From contig JAIOIK010000021.1 of assembly GCA_019912545.1 (NCBI GenBank), forward strand, positions 45,495 to 109,494: a stretch of 64,000 nucleotides of DNA. Reading direction: 5' to 3'. Position numbers and translations under genes: made by a program. Below are positions 44,169-54,375 of this stretch, one piece after another (the stretch's first letter is position 1; each line of letters opens with the position of its first letter). The notes beneath the pieces are model-generated. The model did not search any database. It saw only the letters and a list, made by a program, of their open reading frames with translations, and had not been told where the DNA came from. The stretch is from Ignavibacteria bacterium. Lineage in GTDB: Bacteria > Bacteroidota > Ignavibacteria > Tepidaquicellales > OLB5.

Positions 44169-44906
44169 TTATAATTTCAATTTCTTAAAAATGAACTCAG
44201 GTATGGATTTGACTATAAACATTATCCACCTCCAGTAGAATGGAGTATAAACAACACTTTTTCCTTTTATCATCGCTTTGTAAATATCTTTACCTACTTT
44301 TTGCGGTGACGCAACCAGGGGCTTCGGAAGCGGCATGCCATAAGTCATGGGAGTATTCACAAAGCCGGGTTTTATGGTAAGTACATTCACTCCGCACTTT
44401 GCCAGGCGGTTACGCAGGCCCTGCAAATAAACCGAAAGGGCGCCTTTTGCCGAACCATACATGTAGTTGCTCTGGCGGCCCCTATCGCCCGCAACAGACG
44501 AAATTGCAGCGATTGTACCCTTTTTTCTGGTTTCAAATTCTGCTGCGAATAATTCACAAACAGATACAACCCCTGTGTAATTAGTATCAATTATCCTGTG
44601 AGCCTCATCAAAATTGCTTTGAGCTTTTTCCTGCGTTCCAAGGTATCCAAGTACGATCAAAATGTAATCAAGCTCCGGGTCCTTAGAAATCACATCTTCA
44701 GCAAATTTTTTGTGTGTTGAATAATCCAGAGCATCAACAATCTCAGATGTGCATTCTATATTGTACCTGATACTGAAATCTTTTGCGAATTTTTCCGGCT
44801 CATCCTGAATTCTTCCCGCAAAGATTATTTTATGGCCGGCTTCTGCGAAGTGGGATGCCGCTGCCTGGGCAATAAGCGAGTTAGCCCCAAGAACTAAAAG
44901 GGACAT
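44169..44906 (-). CDS. DprE2-like short-chain dehydrogenase/reductase
   Basis: 245 residues. Rossmann start SLLVLGANSLIAQAAASHFAEAGHKIIFAGR. SDR catalytic residues Ser in AAISSVAGDRGRQSNYMYGSAKG (Ser, Tyr and Lys with Y-x-x-x-K spacing). Close to the C-terminus is a membrane-associated helix (WIMFIVKSIPEFIFKKLKL). The gene overlaps the upstream FAD oxidoreductase by 13 nt, the same order as dprE1-dprE2. Mycobacterial DprE2 reduces the 2-keto sugar on decaprenyl phosphate to give the arabinose donor. Here the lipid carrier and sugar are not known; the pair alone suggests epimerisation of a lipid-linked ribose-like sugar. Confidence 0.85.
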   Translation of the reverse strand: MSLLVLGANSLIAQAAASHFAEAGHKIIFAGRIQDEPEKFAKDFSIRYNIECTSEIVDALDYSTHKKFAEDVISKDPELDYILIVLGYLGTQEKAQSNFDEAHRIIDTNYTGVVSVCELFAAEFETRKKGTIAAISSVAGDRGRQSNYMYGSAKGALSVYLQGLRNRLAKCGVNVLTIKPGFVNTPMTYGMPLPKPLVASPQKVGKDIYKAMIKGKSVVYTPFYWRWIMFIVKSIPEFIFKKLKL

Positions 44907-46246
44907 AATCCAATCCTCCTTGCCAGGCTTGAAGAGAACTTGTTTTCTGGGTCATATTTATGTTTTATTTCCATCCACTTTTCCCATAATCCGGTGTACA
45001 TTTTTTTAAAAGTTAATTCATCAAGTATTGAGTCTTTTGTAAGGTAAGTTCTTCCGCCGTATTCAAGCACAATATCATCAAGCTGTTTACACATCTTGAT
45101 AACACCTTTTTTAACAGGGAAATCCATAGAGAGAGTGTAACCTTTAAATGGAAATGATAATATGCCATCCTGATCGCCCATTTTTTTCAGCACGGCAAGG
45201 AATGAACCTCCGCCGAACTCAACAACTTTCTTGAGCACTTTATCAACGGCTTCCTGCCCGCGGTCTTCCGGGATATTGAGCTGGTATTGAATAAGTCCGC
45301 TCTTGCTGTAAATATGATTCCAGTTCAGGATAAAATCGAGCGGGTAGAAGTATTTGTCATAATGCTGGAAATCCTCTTTTGTTCTTGCCTTCATATAAAA
45401 AGCCGAGTTAAAGAGACTTATTGATACCTTATTCAAAGTTGAAAAAGGTATTTCAAACGGAACGGATATCTTTTTCTCTACATATTTTTCCTTTGACTTA
45501 ACCTGCAGGCGTGAATTAAGATCTTCATTGCCGGCATGGTTGCCGAGCATTAAGATATTTCGGCCGTACTTGCTCCCTGATGCAACGATATCCATCCAGG
45601 CAACAGAGTAAATATAGTCCTCATCATACTCTTCGAATTTTTCGAAGAGAGCGGTCAGATTTTTGAGTTTCAAAACCTTATTAGTCATGTAAGGATTCTC
45701 TATTTTTCGCAGCCTGAACACTGCATCAAGAATGAAGCCCGTGAGACCCATTCCCCCAATTGTTGCCCAAAAAAGATCAGCATTACTTTCACGCGAACAC
45801 TCTATTATTTCTCCTGATGAGAGCAATATCCGCATGCTAATCAGAAAATTAGAAAACGAACCTTCTTTATGGTGGTTCTTACCGTGAACGTCGCTGGCAA
45901 TTGCACCACCAACTGTAACATACTTTGTGCCGGGAGTCACATATGGAAACCAGCCTCTTATAGTAAAAGTGTCCAGAATATCCTTATAAGATACACCTGC
46001 TTCACAGCTTAATATTCCTGTAGATTCATCAAAAGAAAGGAATTTGTTCATCAAAAGTGATTCTGCTATTATTCCTTTGTCAGAAATTGCAGCGTCACCA
46101 TAACTTCTGCCAAGACCGCGGGGAGTTACCTCACCGGATTTAAGAAAGTCCTTAATTTCATTAACGCCTGAAGGCCTTGATAATTTGCTGCGGGTTTTGG
46201 GGTATTTACCAAAGCCGGATAGCTGTATTTCTTCAAATTTCAACAA
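44894..46246 (-). CDS. DprE1-like FAD-dependent oxidoreductase
   Basis: 450 residues of the FAD-linked oxidoreductase family with BBE-like C-terminal half. N-terminal PP-loop-like TPRGLGRSYGDAAIS. The FAD-binding motif VGGAIASDVHGKNHHKEGSFSNFL closely follows mycobacterial DprE1, and FWATIGGMGLTGFILDAVFRLR supports it. DprE1 oxidises decaprenylphosphoryl-ribose at C2'. Whether the lipid and the sugar are the same here is unknown. Start is TTG 46246 or the following TTG codon (46243). First gene of a three-gene unit with the DprE2-like and deoxyhypusine-synthase-like genes. Confidence 0.88.
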   Translation of the reverse strand: MLKFEEIQLSGFGKYPKTRSKLSRPSGVNEIKDFLKSGEVTPRGLGRSYGDAAISDKGIIAESLLMNKFLSFDESTGILSCEAGVSYKDILDTFTIRGWFPYVTPGTKYVTVGGAIASDVHGKNHHKEGSFSNFLISMRILLSSGEIIECSRESNADLFWATIGGMGLTGFILDAVFRLRKIENPYMTNKVLKLKNLTALFEKFEEYDEDYIYSVAWMDIVASGSKYGRNILMLGNHAGNEDLNSRLQVKSKEKYVEKKISVPFEIPFSTLNKVSISLFNSAFYMKARTKEDFQHYDKYFYPLDFILNWNHIYSKSGLIQYQLNIPEDRGQEAVDKVLKKVVEFGGGSFLAVLKKMGDQDGILSFPFKGYTLSMDFPVKKGVIKMCKQLDDIVLEYGGRTYLTKDSILDELTFKKMYTGLWEKWMEIKHKYDPENKFSSSLARRIGLCPF

Positions 46247-46411
46247 ATTCTGCGTATTGAAAGCGTAATCCTCCTTAACATTATCTTCAAATATCGTAAA
46301 TAATAATATGATAAGAAATTTAGAAATTAGGTTGCATTTATAATCTCACAATTAATTTGTATCATTGCATAGGCTCTTTGTGATAGTCCGGTTTATCCGG
46401 ATAAAGTATTT

Positions 46412-46605
46412 CGGTTCACTTTTTATAACAGTGAATAATCCCGATTTGTCGGGAAGAATAGGGAATCAGGTGAGCGAAAAGCAAAACCTGAGCTGTCCCC
46501 GCAACTGTAATAGAGAAGACCGGTTAAGTAATGTCACTGCCCCAAACAGGGTGGGAAGGCTGACCGGGAATTGCTCTAAAGCCAGGAGACCTGCCGGAAT
46601 GAATG
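46412..46605 (+). ncRNA. Cobalamin (B12) riboswitch
   Basis: Hallmarks of the B12-binding leader: AATAGGGAATCAGGTG at about 46457, CTGTCCCCGCAACTGTAA at 46493-46510, GTCACTG at 46533-46539, GGGAAGGCTGACCGGGAA at about 46553-46570, and the B12 box AGCCAGGAGACCTGCC ending near 46595. Upstream hairpins (TTCAC/GTGAA at 46416-46435 and CCCG/CGGG at 46440-46453) fit variable stems. It lies 170 nt before the BtuG-like lipoprotein gene. B12 binding is expected to switch off the uptake genes. Confidence 0.95.
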
Positions 46606-46656
46606 TTTCAATGATCTTCGGCGGCAAAGATTACGACTAATTTTGACGGCACATAT

Positions 46657-46727
46657 ACTCTCTGTGTCTCTATGATCTTCGTATGTTTTTTTGCTAACGG
46701 GGTCGTTGAGATGCAGAGAGTTTTTTA
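46657..46727 (+). terminator. Riboswitch expression-platform terminator
   Basis: ACTCTCTG (46657-46664) with TCTC after it pairs with GAGA and CAGAGAGT (46714-46721). A T-rich run (TTTTTTATTTT) follows. It sits between the B12 box and the first gene, so the riboswitch probably acts by transcription termination. The competing antiterminator stem was not identified. Confidence 0.65.
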
Positions 46728-46774
46728 TTTTAATAAACCAATTTTATAACTAAACTTTTTTCATCGGGAAAATT

Positions 46775-47863
46775 ATGAAAAAGTTAATCTCAGTTTTTCT
46801 TTTTGTTTTTATCTTTGTTACAATTGCCGCAATTTTGACCGGGTGCAGTGAAGAATTAATAACCAATAACCCTGTTCTTTCTACAAAAGGTATTTATGTA
46901 CTATATGAAGGTTCTTTCGGCCAGCCGCAATCCTATGATTATAGCTTTATATACAAGGATAGTAATACGGTCAGCACGAACGTTTTTCAAAATTCCAATG
47001 GGGGATCTGCACTTAATGCATATCCAAACGGAATGCAACTCAAAGGCGGGACACTTTTTATTGTCAGCCAGGGAAACTTCGGGCTGCCGGGGACTATATA
47101 TAAAATTGATGCGGGAACTAATCAGTTGATCTCTTCAAAGAACTTCGGAACAAATCCTTACAGTCTTGTTGCGGGTACAAGCGGATCGTTTTACGTTACC
47201 AATACCGCCAGTGATTATGTTTCTGTGCTGGATAATAACCTGAATATTATAGCAGATTCATTAAAAGTAGGCTTCAATCCTTCTGATCTGGTTTCATACG
47301 GTAATTACATTTATGTTGCCAAACAAAGTTATACTTTCGAAAATTCTCTTGCAATAATCAATATCACAAATAATAATGTTCAAAAAGTATTCTTCAATAC
47401 ACCGCCGGTTTCGGTTGAAACTGCTGAAAACAGAATACATGTATCAACATATTCGGGAAAGACAATTTACTCCATAGCTCAGCAGAATAATACTATTGTT
47501 GATTCAACAAAACTGAGTATTACTGAGCCTGCAATAGGAACGATAGTCTCTTTGGATTATCGCACCATGTTTGTGCTTGGTGTACCGGATACAACATTTG
47601 GATACAATATAGGTAAGAGGATCTACAAAGTTGATATAGAAACAAAGACTATTGATCCGTCTTTTAATATCATATTTACCGGGAATGATGATGCTTATGG
47701 TATCAGCTACAATGCTCTTGAAAGCAGATTATATGTTGCAAACAGTAAATCCGGCGCCGGCAACGGAGAAATACGCGTTTATGATAATAGCGGAAATCTG
47801 GTTAATACTTTCCCTGATATTGGCGGGAAATTTCCCAAAAGAATTGTATTTAAAACGTTTTGA
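46775..47863 (+). CDS. BtuG-like surface lipoprotein (YncE-type beta-propeller)
   Basis: 362 residues with a lipoprotein signal (lipobox LTGC, Cys at about 24). The body has seven-bladed YncE-like propeller repeats: GTIYKIDAGTNQLISSKNFG, YVTNTASDYVSVLDNNLNIIADSLKVG, IYVAKQSYTFENSLAIINIT, LYVANSKSGAGNGEIRVYDNSGNLV. In Bacteroides, BtuG is a propeller lipoprotein that binds B12 at the cell surface and hands it to BtuB. Position between the B12 riboswitch and btuB strongly supports the same job. B12-binding residues cannot be identified by eye. Its stop codon overlaps the btuB ATG by 1 nt (TGATG). Confidence 0.85.
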   Translation: MKKLISVFLFVFIFVTIAAILTGCSEELITNNPVLSTKGIYVLYEGSFGQPQSYDYSFIYKDSNTVSTNVFQNSNGGSALNAYPNGMQLKGGTLFIVSQGNFGLPGTIYKIDAGTNQLISSKNFGTNPYSLVAGTSGSFYVTNTASDYVSVLDNNLNIIADSLKVGFNPSDLVSYGNYIYVAKQSYTFENSLAIINITNNNVQKVFFNTPPVSVETAENRIHVSTYSGKTIYSIAQQNNTIVDSTKLSITEPAIGTIVSLDYRTMFVLGVPDTTFGYNIGKRIYKVDIETKTIDPSFNIIFTGNDDAYGISYNALESRLYVANSKSGAGNGEIRVYDNSGNLVNTFPDIGGKFPKRIVFKTF

Positions 47864-49854
47864 TGCTTAAATTCTTAATTATATTGATGTTGATCCCACC
47901 AGCACTCTCTGCTCAGGAAACAATCTCTCCGGGCAGAGATAGCGTTGTAGTTGATGAAATTCTGGTTGAATCCAACAGGCTTAAGATGACTAATTCAACT
48001 GCGCCAAATAAGATACAGCTGCTGGATGAGAAATTCATTATGTCTTTGAATGGCAGAAGCCTTAACGATGCACTCCAGCAAAGTGACGCAGTTTTTGTCA
48101 AGGATTATGGATTCAATTCTGGATCGAAAACGATTTCTCTTAATGCTACTCAAAGCGAGCACACGCTTATTCTGTTAAACGGTGTGAGACTAAACAGCAG
48201 ACAGAATGCACAGGTCGATCTTTCATTATTTAACATGGATAATGTTTCGAGAATTGAAGTTTCTAAAGGCGGTTCATCTGCTCTGTATGGAAGTGAGGCT
48301 ATTGGCGGGGTGATCAATATAATTACTAAAAATCCCAATCTGAACAAGCTCATTTCGCTTAACCTGAAAACATGCATTGGTTCTTACGGCCTCAGAAGCA
48401 TCTATGGGAATTTTTCGCATAGCATGGGTCTTAATAGCGGCAAAAGTATTTCGTACAGCCTTTCATATTCCGATGAGCGGGCGAAGAATAACTTTGAATA
48501 TATGTTTAAGAATGGGCAGATTGAATCGCGAAGGGAAAGAGAGAACTCTGAATTCAATTCGCAGGCATTCAATTTTGATCTTACTTACACTCCGGAAAAA
48601 TTTTCATCATTAAAGCTGTTTACAAATTATTCACATTTCGAAAGAGGGGTACCGGGTATTGATCTGGGATATTCTACCGGAACGGCAAGACAGATCGACT
48701 ACAATTTTATTTCAAGTATTTCTTACAACAGGAAGATCAATGAAAAACTTTTACTGAAATCTGACTTTGGTTACAATTATGCTCTTCAGAAATATTTTGA
48801 TCCTTCTACTTTCAATTTATCGGTTAAGATCAACAGCTATTATAAACTTAACAGTATTGTTACATCACATTCAATGAGTTACATTCCTTCGGGAAAATTC
48901 AATATTGAGTCTGGTGGTGAATTCAGCTTCAACAATATTGTAAGCAACGAAACTGAAAAAGGAGAGCTTTATCAGGCGGCACTTTTTTCGGTATCGAAAA
49001 TTGTAGTTGAAGTAAGTAGAAATTCTAAAGTCACATTTTATCCTTCTGTTAGATATGATTATTTCTCAAATATTGCCGAACGTAATGTTCTAACAGGTAA
49101 ACTTGGTGTCAATTTTCAGCCGTTTATGAATGCTGAGTTTCATGTAAAGAGTTCAATTGGGAATAATTTCAGCGCACCAAACTTTAACGAGCTTTACTGG
49201 AAAGATGTTGGCAACAAAGACCTCAGGCCTGAAAAATCCATAAGTTTTGATGCAGGGTTGTTTTATAAATTCAAGATCATTGGAATGAATGAAATTGAAC
49301 TTTCTTATTTCAACGTAAACACAACCGATCGAATTGTGTGGACGCCCGTTTCAGGCAGTATCTGGCGCCCTTTAAATATTGGTAAAGTAAAGTCCGAAGG
49401 TATTGATGTAAGCCTTAGATCGGCATATGACATTACAAGCAAACTAAATGTTGCGTTTGGGATCAACTACACTTACGGATCGGCCCTGAAAAAGAATGAG
49501 GATTTTACGGGGGATCCATCTTACAATAAACAGCTCATATATTTGCCCAAAGAAATGGTAAAATCGTCATTTTTGCTGAATTATTATTTGACTACAAGTA
49601 AAATTTTAAAATTTGTATCTTTTAACCTGTTTTATAGCTTTAATACCAGACGTTTTACCAATTTTGAAAACACTCAGTTTATCCCCAGATTTGACATTTT
49701 GGACGGTAATATTGGGTTTGGCACCAGAGTTCTTGGTATAGATACAGGGGTGAAGTTCGTTATCAACAATATCATGAACGAAAATTATTCAATTCTGCCG
49801 GGCTACCCAATGCCTGTTAGAAATTACAGGTTCGAATTAAGTATAAAGTATTGA
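47863..49854 (+). CDS. btuB: Cobalamin TonB-dependent receptor BtuB
   Basis: 663 residues from ATG 47863, which gives a clean signal peptide (MLKFLIILMLIPPALSAQ). A TTG one codon earlier is less likely. TonB-box-like DSVVVDEILVESNR, plug domain with SLNGRSLNDALQQSDAVFVKDYG, ILLNGVRLNSRQNAQVDLSLFNMDNVSRIEVSKGGSSALYGSEAIGGVINIITK, then a barrel ending LPGYPMPVRNYRFELSIKY. No carboxypeptidase-like domain, in contrast to the two other TonB receptors here. With riboswitch and BtuG-like lipoprotein directly upstream, cobalamin is the expected substrate. Confidence 0.93.
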   Translation: MLKFLIILMLIPPALSAQETISPGRDSVVVDEILVESNRLKMTNSTAPNKIQLLDEKFIMSLNGRSLNDALQQSDAVFVKDYGFNSGSKTISLNATQSEHTLILLNGVRLNSRQNAQVDLSLFNMDNVSRIEVSKGGSSALYGSEAIGGVINIITKNPNLNKLISLNLKTCIGSYGLRSIYGNFSHSMGLNSGKSISYSLSYSDERAKNNFEYMFKNGQIESRRERENSEFNSQAFNFDLTYTPEKFSSLKLFTNYSHFERGVPGIDLGYSTGTARQIDYNFISSISYNRKINEKLLLKSDFGYNYALQKYFDPSTFNLSVKINSYYKLNSIVTSHSMSYIPSGKFNIESGGEFSFNNIVSNETEKGELYQAALFSVSKIVVEVSRNSKVTFYPSVRYDYFSNIAERNVLTGKLGVNFQPFMNAEFHVKSSIGNNFSAPNFNELYWKDVGNKDLRPEKSISFDAGLFYKFKIIGMNEIELSYFNVNTTDRIVWTPVSGSIWRPLNIGKVKSEGIDVSLRSAYDITSKLNVAFGINYTYGSALKKNEDFTGDPSYNKQLIYLPKEMVKSSFLLNYYLTTSKILKFVSFNLFYSFNTRRFTNFENTQFIPRFDILDGNIGFGTRVLGIDTGVKFVINNIMNENYSILPGYPMPVRNYRFELSIKY

Positions 49855-49909
49855 AGCTATCTCACAAACTAAGAACTAACAAGAAAATTTATTACAGGAG
49901 AATCATAAT

Positions 49910-50452
49910 ATGTATAACTTTATTATCGCAATTGTATTAATATTGTTTGCTGCTTTTTCAAGGCTGCTTCCTCATCCAATGAACTTTGCACCAATTACAG
50001 CTATCGCGCTGTTTGCCGGTGTTTATTTCAATAAAAAATATGCTATCATTATTCCCATAGCAGCGCTTGTTATCAGTGATACATTCATTGGTTTTTATCC
50101 ATATGTTTTATGGATATACGCAACAATGGTAGTTATTGCACTTGTTGGCATGTGGCTGAAGAAAAGAGTTGAAAATAACGGTACAACAAAGAAAACGGGT
50201 TATATTTTAGGAACTACACTTGCTGCATCAATCATATTCTTCGTTGTCACAAACTTTGGTGTGTGGATAAGCGGCATGTATTATGAAATGAATCTTAGAG
50301 GCTTGATTGAATGTTACACTATGGCAATTCCGTTCTTCAGGAATTCCCTCGGAGGTGATCTTTTCTACGTTGCAGCTATGTTTGGAATTTATGAACTTGC
50401 AATAAGGTTTGTAAAGGAAAACTCATTAAAGGAAGCAAAGATCAGGAAATAA
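49910..50452 (+). CDS. Small membrane protein (DUF6580-like), possible B12 permease
   Basis: 180 residues with about five membrane helices: [91 protein letters not shown] and [18 protein letters not shown]. The conserved [19 protein letters not shown] and LGGDLFYV segments mark the DUF6580 family, which resembles ECF-transporter S components. No BtuCDF genes are near. Position in the riboswitch-controlled unit between btuB and metH suggests inner-membrane cobalamin or precursor transport, inferred from context. An AGGAG ribosome-binding site precedes the ATG. Confidence 0.78.
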   Translation: MYNFIIAIVLILFAAFSRLLPHPMNFAPITAIALFAGVYFNKKYAIIIPIAALVISDTFIGFYPYVLWIYATMVVIALVGMWLKKRVENNGTTKKTGYILGTTLAASIIFFVVTNFGVWISGMYYEMNLRGLIECYTMAIPFFRNSLGGDLFYVAAMFGIYELAIRFVKENSLKEAKIRK

Positions 50453-50462
50453 ACATTATTAC

Positions 50463-53400
50463 ATGATAACCAGACTTGAAGAAGAGCTAAGGAAAAGAAT
50501 TATTCTGCTGGATGGTCCCCGGGGTACTATGATTCAGAAACGGAAACTTGATGAAGCGCAGTTCAGGGGGGTACAGTTCAAAGACCATAAAAGCGATTTA
50601 AGAGGCAACAATGATATACTTAATATAACACAGCCTGGCATAGTACAGGAAATTTATGAGCAATACCTTGCCGCAGGAAGTGATATAGTTGGAACAAATA
50701 CCTTTAATTCTACTTCAATTTCACAGGCTGATTACGATACGCAAAAGTTTGCTTATGAGATTAATCTGGAAGCCGCAAAAACAGCAAGAATCGCCGCGGA
50801 TAAATTCACAAAGCTTACTCCCGATAAGCCGCGCTATGTAGCAGGTGCTATCGGGCCGATGAACAAAACCCTTTCAATATCTCCCGATGTTAACGATCCC
50901 GGATTCCGCTCGGTTTCTTTCGAAGCTATTAGAGATTCTTACCAGGAACAGATAAGGGGACTCATTGACGGCGGTGTTGATATACTGCTGGTTGAAACAG
51001 TGTTTGATACACTCAACTGCAAAGCGGCCTTGTATGCCATCAATGATTATTTTGATAAAATTGGCAGGAAGCTGCCAGTTATGGTATCAGGTACAATTGT
51101 TGATCTAAGCGGAAGAACACTTTCCGGTCAGACCGTTGAGGCATTTTTGAATTCGGTCAGTCACGCAGGTATTTTCAGCATTGGGCTGAACTGTTCGCTT
51201 GGAGCAAAGGAAATGCGCCCTTATTTAGAAGAGCTTTCCGAAAAAGCTGGAGTTTATATAAGCTGCTACCCGAATGCGGGCCTGCCTAATGCTTTTGGCG
51301 GTTATGATGAACTGCCGGATGAGACTGCTGAACTGCTGAGAGATTTTGCCCAAAGCGGATTCTTGAACTTTGTTGGCGGTTGCTGCGGAACAACTCCAGA
51401 CCATATTAAAGCGATCGGAGAAATTGTTGAAGGCATACCGCCGCGTAAGATCCCAGAGATAAAAAAATATCTGCGGCTTAGCGGACTTGAACCCCTCAAT
51501 GTCACACCGCAAACAAATTTTGTAAATATAGGCGAGCGTACAAATATTACAGGTTCTGCAAAATTTGCTAAACTGATACGTGAAGAAAATTTTGAAGAAG
51601 CTTTAAGTGTGGCTTTGCAGCAAGTTGAAAGCGGAGCACAGGTAATTGATGTTAACATGGATGAGGGGATGATAGACGGCGAGGCAGCAATGTTCAAGTT
51701 CCTTAATCTAATGGCGGTTGAACCGGATATAGCCCGTGTTCCTGTTATGCTTGATTCATCCAGGTGGTCAATAATAGAAACAGGTCTAAAATGCCTGCAG
51801 GGTAAAGGAATTGTTAATTCAATAAGCCTTAAAGAAGGCGAAGAGGCGTTTATTGAACATGCTGAGAAAGTGAAAAAATACGGCGCGGCTGTAATTGTAA
51901 TGGCATTTGATGAGAACGGGCAGGCAGATAGTTTTGAAAGAAAGATCGAAGTATGCAAACGTTCATATGATATCCTTACAAAAAAAGTCGGCTTCCCGCC
52001 ACAGGATATAATCTTTGATCCTAACATATTAACGGTTGCAACTGGTATTGAAGAGCATAACAATTACGCTGTCGATTATATTAATGCCACAAAGTGGATA
52101 AAAGAGAATCTTCCCTATGCCAAAGTGAGCGGGGGAGTGAGCAATATTTCGTTTTCCTTCCGCGGGAATAATTTTGTCCGCGAGGCAATGCACTCAGCAT
52201 TCTTGTACCATGCAATTAAAGCCGGAATGGATATGGGTATTGTAAATGCAGGTATGATAGAAGTTTATGACGAAATTCCAAAGGACCTGCTTGAGCATGT
52301 TGAAGATGTACTTCTTAACCGCAGACCTGATGCAACCGAAAGGCTTGTAGAGTTTGCCGAAAAAGTTAAGTCAAAGGGCAAAACAATTGAGCAGGACAAT
52401 GCTTGGCGTAACGCACCCGTGGAAGAACGCCTGAAGCACTCTTTGATTAAAGGAATTGTTGAATTTATTGATGTTGATACAGAAGAAGCGCGTGCAAAAT
52501 ATCCAAAACCACTCGATGTAATTGAAGGCCCTTTAATGGATGGCATGAATGTTGTTGGTGACCTGTTCGGAGCGGGCAAAATGTTCCTTCCGCAGGTTGT
52601 AAAAAGCGCAAGGGTGATGAAGAAATCTGTGGCATACTTAACGCCGTATATTGAAGCGGAAAAAGCTGCAGGCGCCTCGAAGACAAACGGCAAGATATTG
52701 CTTGCAACCGTTAAAGGCGATGTACACGATATCGGAAAGAATATAGTGGGTGTGGTTTTAGGCTGCAATAATTATGAAGTGATTGATCTTGGTGTAATGG
52801 TCTCGGCAGAAAAGATATTGCAGACTGCAAGGGAAATGAATGTTGATATCATTGGGCTTAGCGGACTCATAACCCCTTCACTTGATGAAATGGTTCACGT
52901 TGCAAAAGAAATGGAGCGTCAGGGATTCAGCGTACCTCTTCTCATCGGAGGCGCCACTACCTCAAAAATTCACGCTGCGGTAAAGATTGCCCCAAATTAT
53001 TCAAATCCGACCGTGCATGTTCTCGACGCATCAAGAAGCGTTACTGTTGCAGGCAGTTTAATGAGCAAGGATAACCGCGATAGCTTCATTGGCAGCGTAA
53101 GGCAGGAATATGACAGAATGCGAATTTCACACAAGGGCAGGAAAGATGACCGTAAGTTCTTAACTATAGAGCAAGCCCGTGAAAAAGGACTAAAGATAAA
53201 CTGGATAGATACTAAGATCACAAAACCGGCATTTATTGGCAATAAAATTTTTGATGACTTCCCGCTTGAAAAAATAAGAGAAAAAATTGACTGGACTCCT
53301 TTCTTCCAGACGTGGGAGCTTAAAGGAAAGTATCCCAAGATATTTGAAGATCCAAACTACGGCAGCGAAGCTAAAAAGATATATGATGATGCCAACAAAT

Positions 53401-54155
53401 TGCTTGATGATATAATCAAAAGTAAATGGCTTACCGCCAAAGCGGTAATTGGATTGTATCCGGCAAATTCTATTGGTGATGATGTTGAGCTTTATACAAA
53501 CGAATCAAGAAATGAAGTTCTCACTACTTTCCATATGCTTCGCCAGCAAGTACAGAAGACAAATAGTGAACCTTATTACAGCCTCGCCGATTTGATCGCG
53601 CCAAAAGATTCAGGAATCAATGATTATATCGGGACATTTGCAGTAACTACTGGTATTGGAATTGAAGCCGTACTTGAGAAGTTCCGCCTTGAGCATGATG
53701 ATTACAGCAGTATCATGACTAAAGCTATTGCAGACAGGCTTGCTGAAGCATTTGCCGAGCTAATGCACGAAATGGTGAGGAAAGAATTCTGGGGTTACTC
53801 CAAGGATGAGAAGCTCTCAGTTGATGAGATAATTGCCGAGAAATATCACGGCATAAGGCCGGCGCCGGGTTACCCCGCACAGCCTGATCACACAGAAAAA
53901 CGTATATTGTTTGACCTGCTTGATGCAGAAAATAAGGCAGGCATTACATTGACCGAAAGTTTTGCAATGTATCCGGCTTCTGCAGTAAGTGGCCTGTATT
54001 TCTCACATCCTGAATCAAAGTACTTTAACGTTGGAAAAATTAATAAAGATCAAGTCGAAGAATACTCCCGAAGAAAAAATATGACAGTTGATGAGGTTGA
54101 AAGATGGCTGGCGCCGATACTTGGTTATGAGAAAATAGAGAAAGCATTGATTTGA
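50463..54155 (+). CDS. metH: Cobalamin-dependent methionine synthase MetH
   Basis: 1230 residues with all four modules. The homocysteine module carries zinc ligands Cys244 (GLNCSLG) and Cys307/Cys308 (GGCCGTTP), equivalent to E. coli Cys247/310/311. The pterin (methyl-THF) domain follows (about 340-620; [18 protein letters not shown]). The cobalamin domain has [12 protein letters not shown], with His755 as cobalt ligand. The SAM-dependent reactivation domain contains [15 protein letters not shown]. The enzyme transfers the methyl group of 5-methyl-THF to homocysteine. It lies 10 nt after the DUF6580-like gene, so it should be transcribed from the riboswitch unit. Confidence 0.97.
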   Translation: MITRLEEELRKRIILLDGPRGTMIQKRKLDEAQFRGVQFKDHKSDLRGNNDILNITQPGIVQEIYEQYLAAGSDIVGTNTFNSTSISQADYDTQKFAYEINLEAAKTARIAADKFTKLTPDKPRYVAGAIGPMNKTLSISPDVNDPGFRSVSFEAIRDSYQEQIRGLIDGGVDILLVETVFDTLNCKAALYAINDYFDKIGRKLPVMVSGTIVDLSGRTLSGQTVEAFLNSVSHAGIFSIGLNCSLGAKEMRPYLEELSEKAGVYISCYPNAGLPNAFGGYDELPDETAELLRDFAQSGFLNFVGGCCGTTPDHIKAIGEIVEGIPPRKIPEIKKYLRLSGLEPLNVTPQTNFVNIGERTNITGSAKFAKLIREENFEEALSVALQQVESGAQVIDVNMDEGMIDGEAAMFKFLNLMAVEPDIARVPVMLDSSRWSIIETGLKCLQGKGIVNSISLKEGEEAFIEHAEKVKKYGAAVIVMAFDENGQADSFERKIEVCKRSYDILTKKVGFPPQDIIFDPNILTVATGIEEHNNYAVDYINATKWIKENLPYAKVSGGVSNISFSFRGNNFVREAMHSAFLYHAIKAGMDMGIVNAGMIEVYDEIPKDLLEHVEDVLLNRRPDATERLVEFAEKVKSKGKTIEQDNAWRNAPVEERLKHSLIKGIVEFIDVDTEEARAKYPKPLDVIEGPLMDGMNVVGDLFGAGKMFLPQVVKSARVMKKSVAYLTPYIEAEKAAGASKTNGKILLATVKGDVHDIGKNIVGVVLGCNNYEVIDLGVMVSAEKILQTAREMNVDIIGLSGLITPSLDEMVHVAKEMERQGFSVPLLIGGATTSKIHAAVKIAPNYSNPTVHVLDASRSVTVAGSLMSKDNRDSFIGSVRQEYDRMRISHKGRKDDRKFLTIEQAREKGLKINWIDTKITKPAFIGNKIFDDFPLEKIREKIDWTPFFQTWELKGKYPKIFEDPNYGSEAKKIYDDANKLLDDIIKSKWLTAKAVIGLYPANSIGDDVELYTNESRNEVLTTFHMLRQQVQKTNSEPYYSLADLIAPKDSGINDYIGTFAVTTGIGIEAVLEKFRLEHDDYSSIMTKAIADRLAEAFAELMHEMVRKEFWGYSKDEKLSVDEIIAEKYHGIRPAPGYPAQPDHTEKRILFDLLDAENKAGITLTESFAMYPASAVSGLYFSHPESKYFNVGKINKDQVEEYSRRKNMTVDEVERWLAPILGYEKIEKALI

Positions 54156-54168
54156 ATAATTATTGATC

Positions 54169-54375
54169 ATGGTTACCAAATGCGTTTGTAATGATAATCT
54201 ATTTTCTGATATTAAAGCTGTGTCAGATAGGTACGGATTGAAGACCATTACAGATTTGAAAGAGCATATAATATTCGCAGAGAATTGTAAATTCTGTCTG
54301 CCTTATGTGGAGTTGATGCTCAAAACCGGAAAAACTGAGTTTGAACCAATGTTTTTTGATAAGGATATAAATTGA
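54169..54375 (+). CDS. BFD-like [2Fe-2S] protein
   Basis: 68 residues from ATG 54169. The pattern KCVCNDN...FAENCKFCLPYVE (C-x-C, C-x2-C) is the ligand arrangement of bacterioferritin-associated ferredoxin-like [2Fe-2S] proteins. A TTG at 54163 is a less likely start. It lies 13 nt after metH and its stop overlaps the next start (TTGA). Possible role: electron donor for reactivation of cob(II)alamin in MetH or for reduction in CobO, an inference from position only. Confidence 0.7.
   Translation: MVTKCVCNDNLFSDIKAVSDRYGLKTITDLKEHIIFAENCKFCLPYVELMLKTGKTEFEPMFFDKDIN

Noticed and set aside
46365..46640. 91-codon open frame in the B12 leader
   Set aside because: It coincides with the cobalamin riboswitch; its translation reflects aptamer sequence and is not protein-like.
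51302..52063. 253-codon minus-strand frame inside metH
   Set aside because: Shadow of metH, whose zinc and pterin motifs fall in this region.
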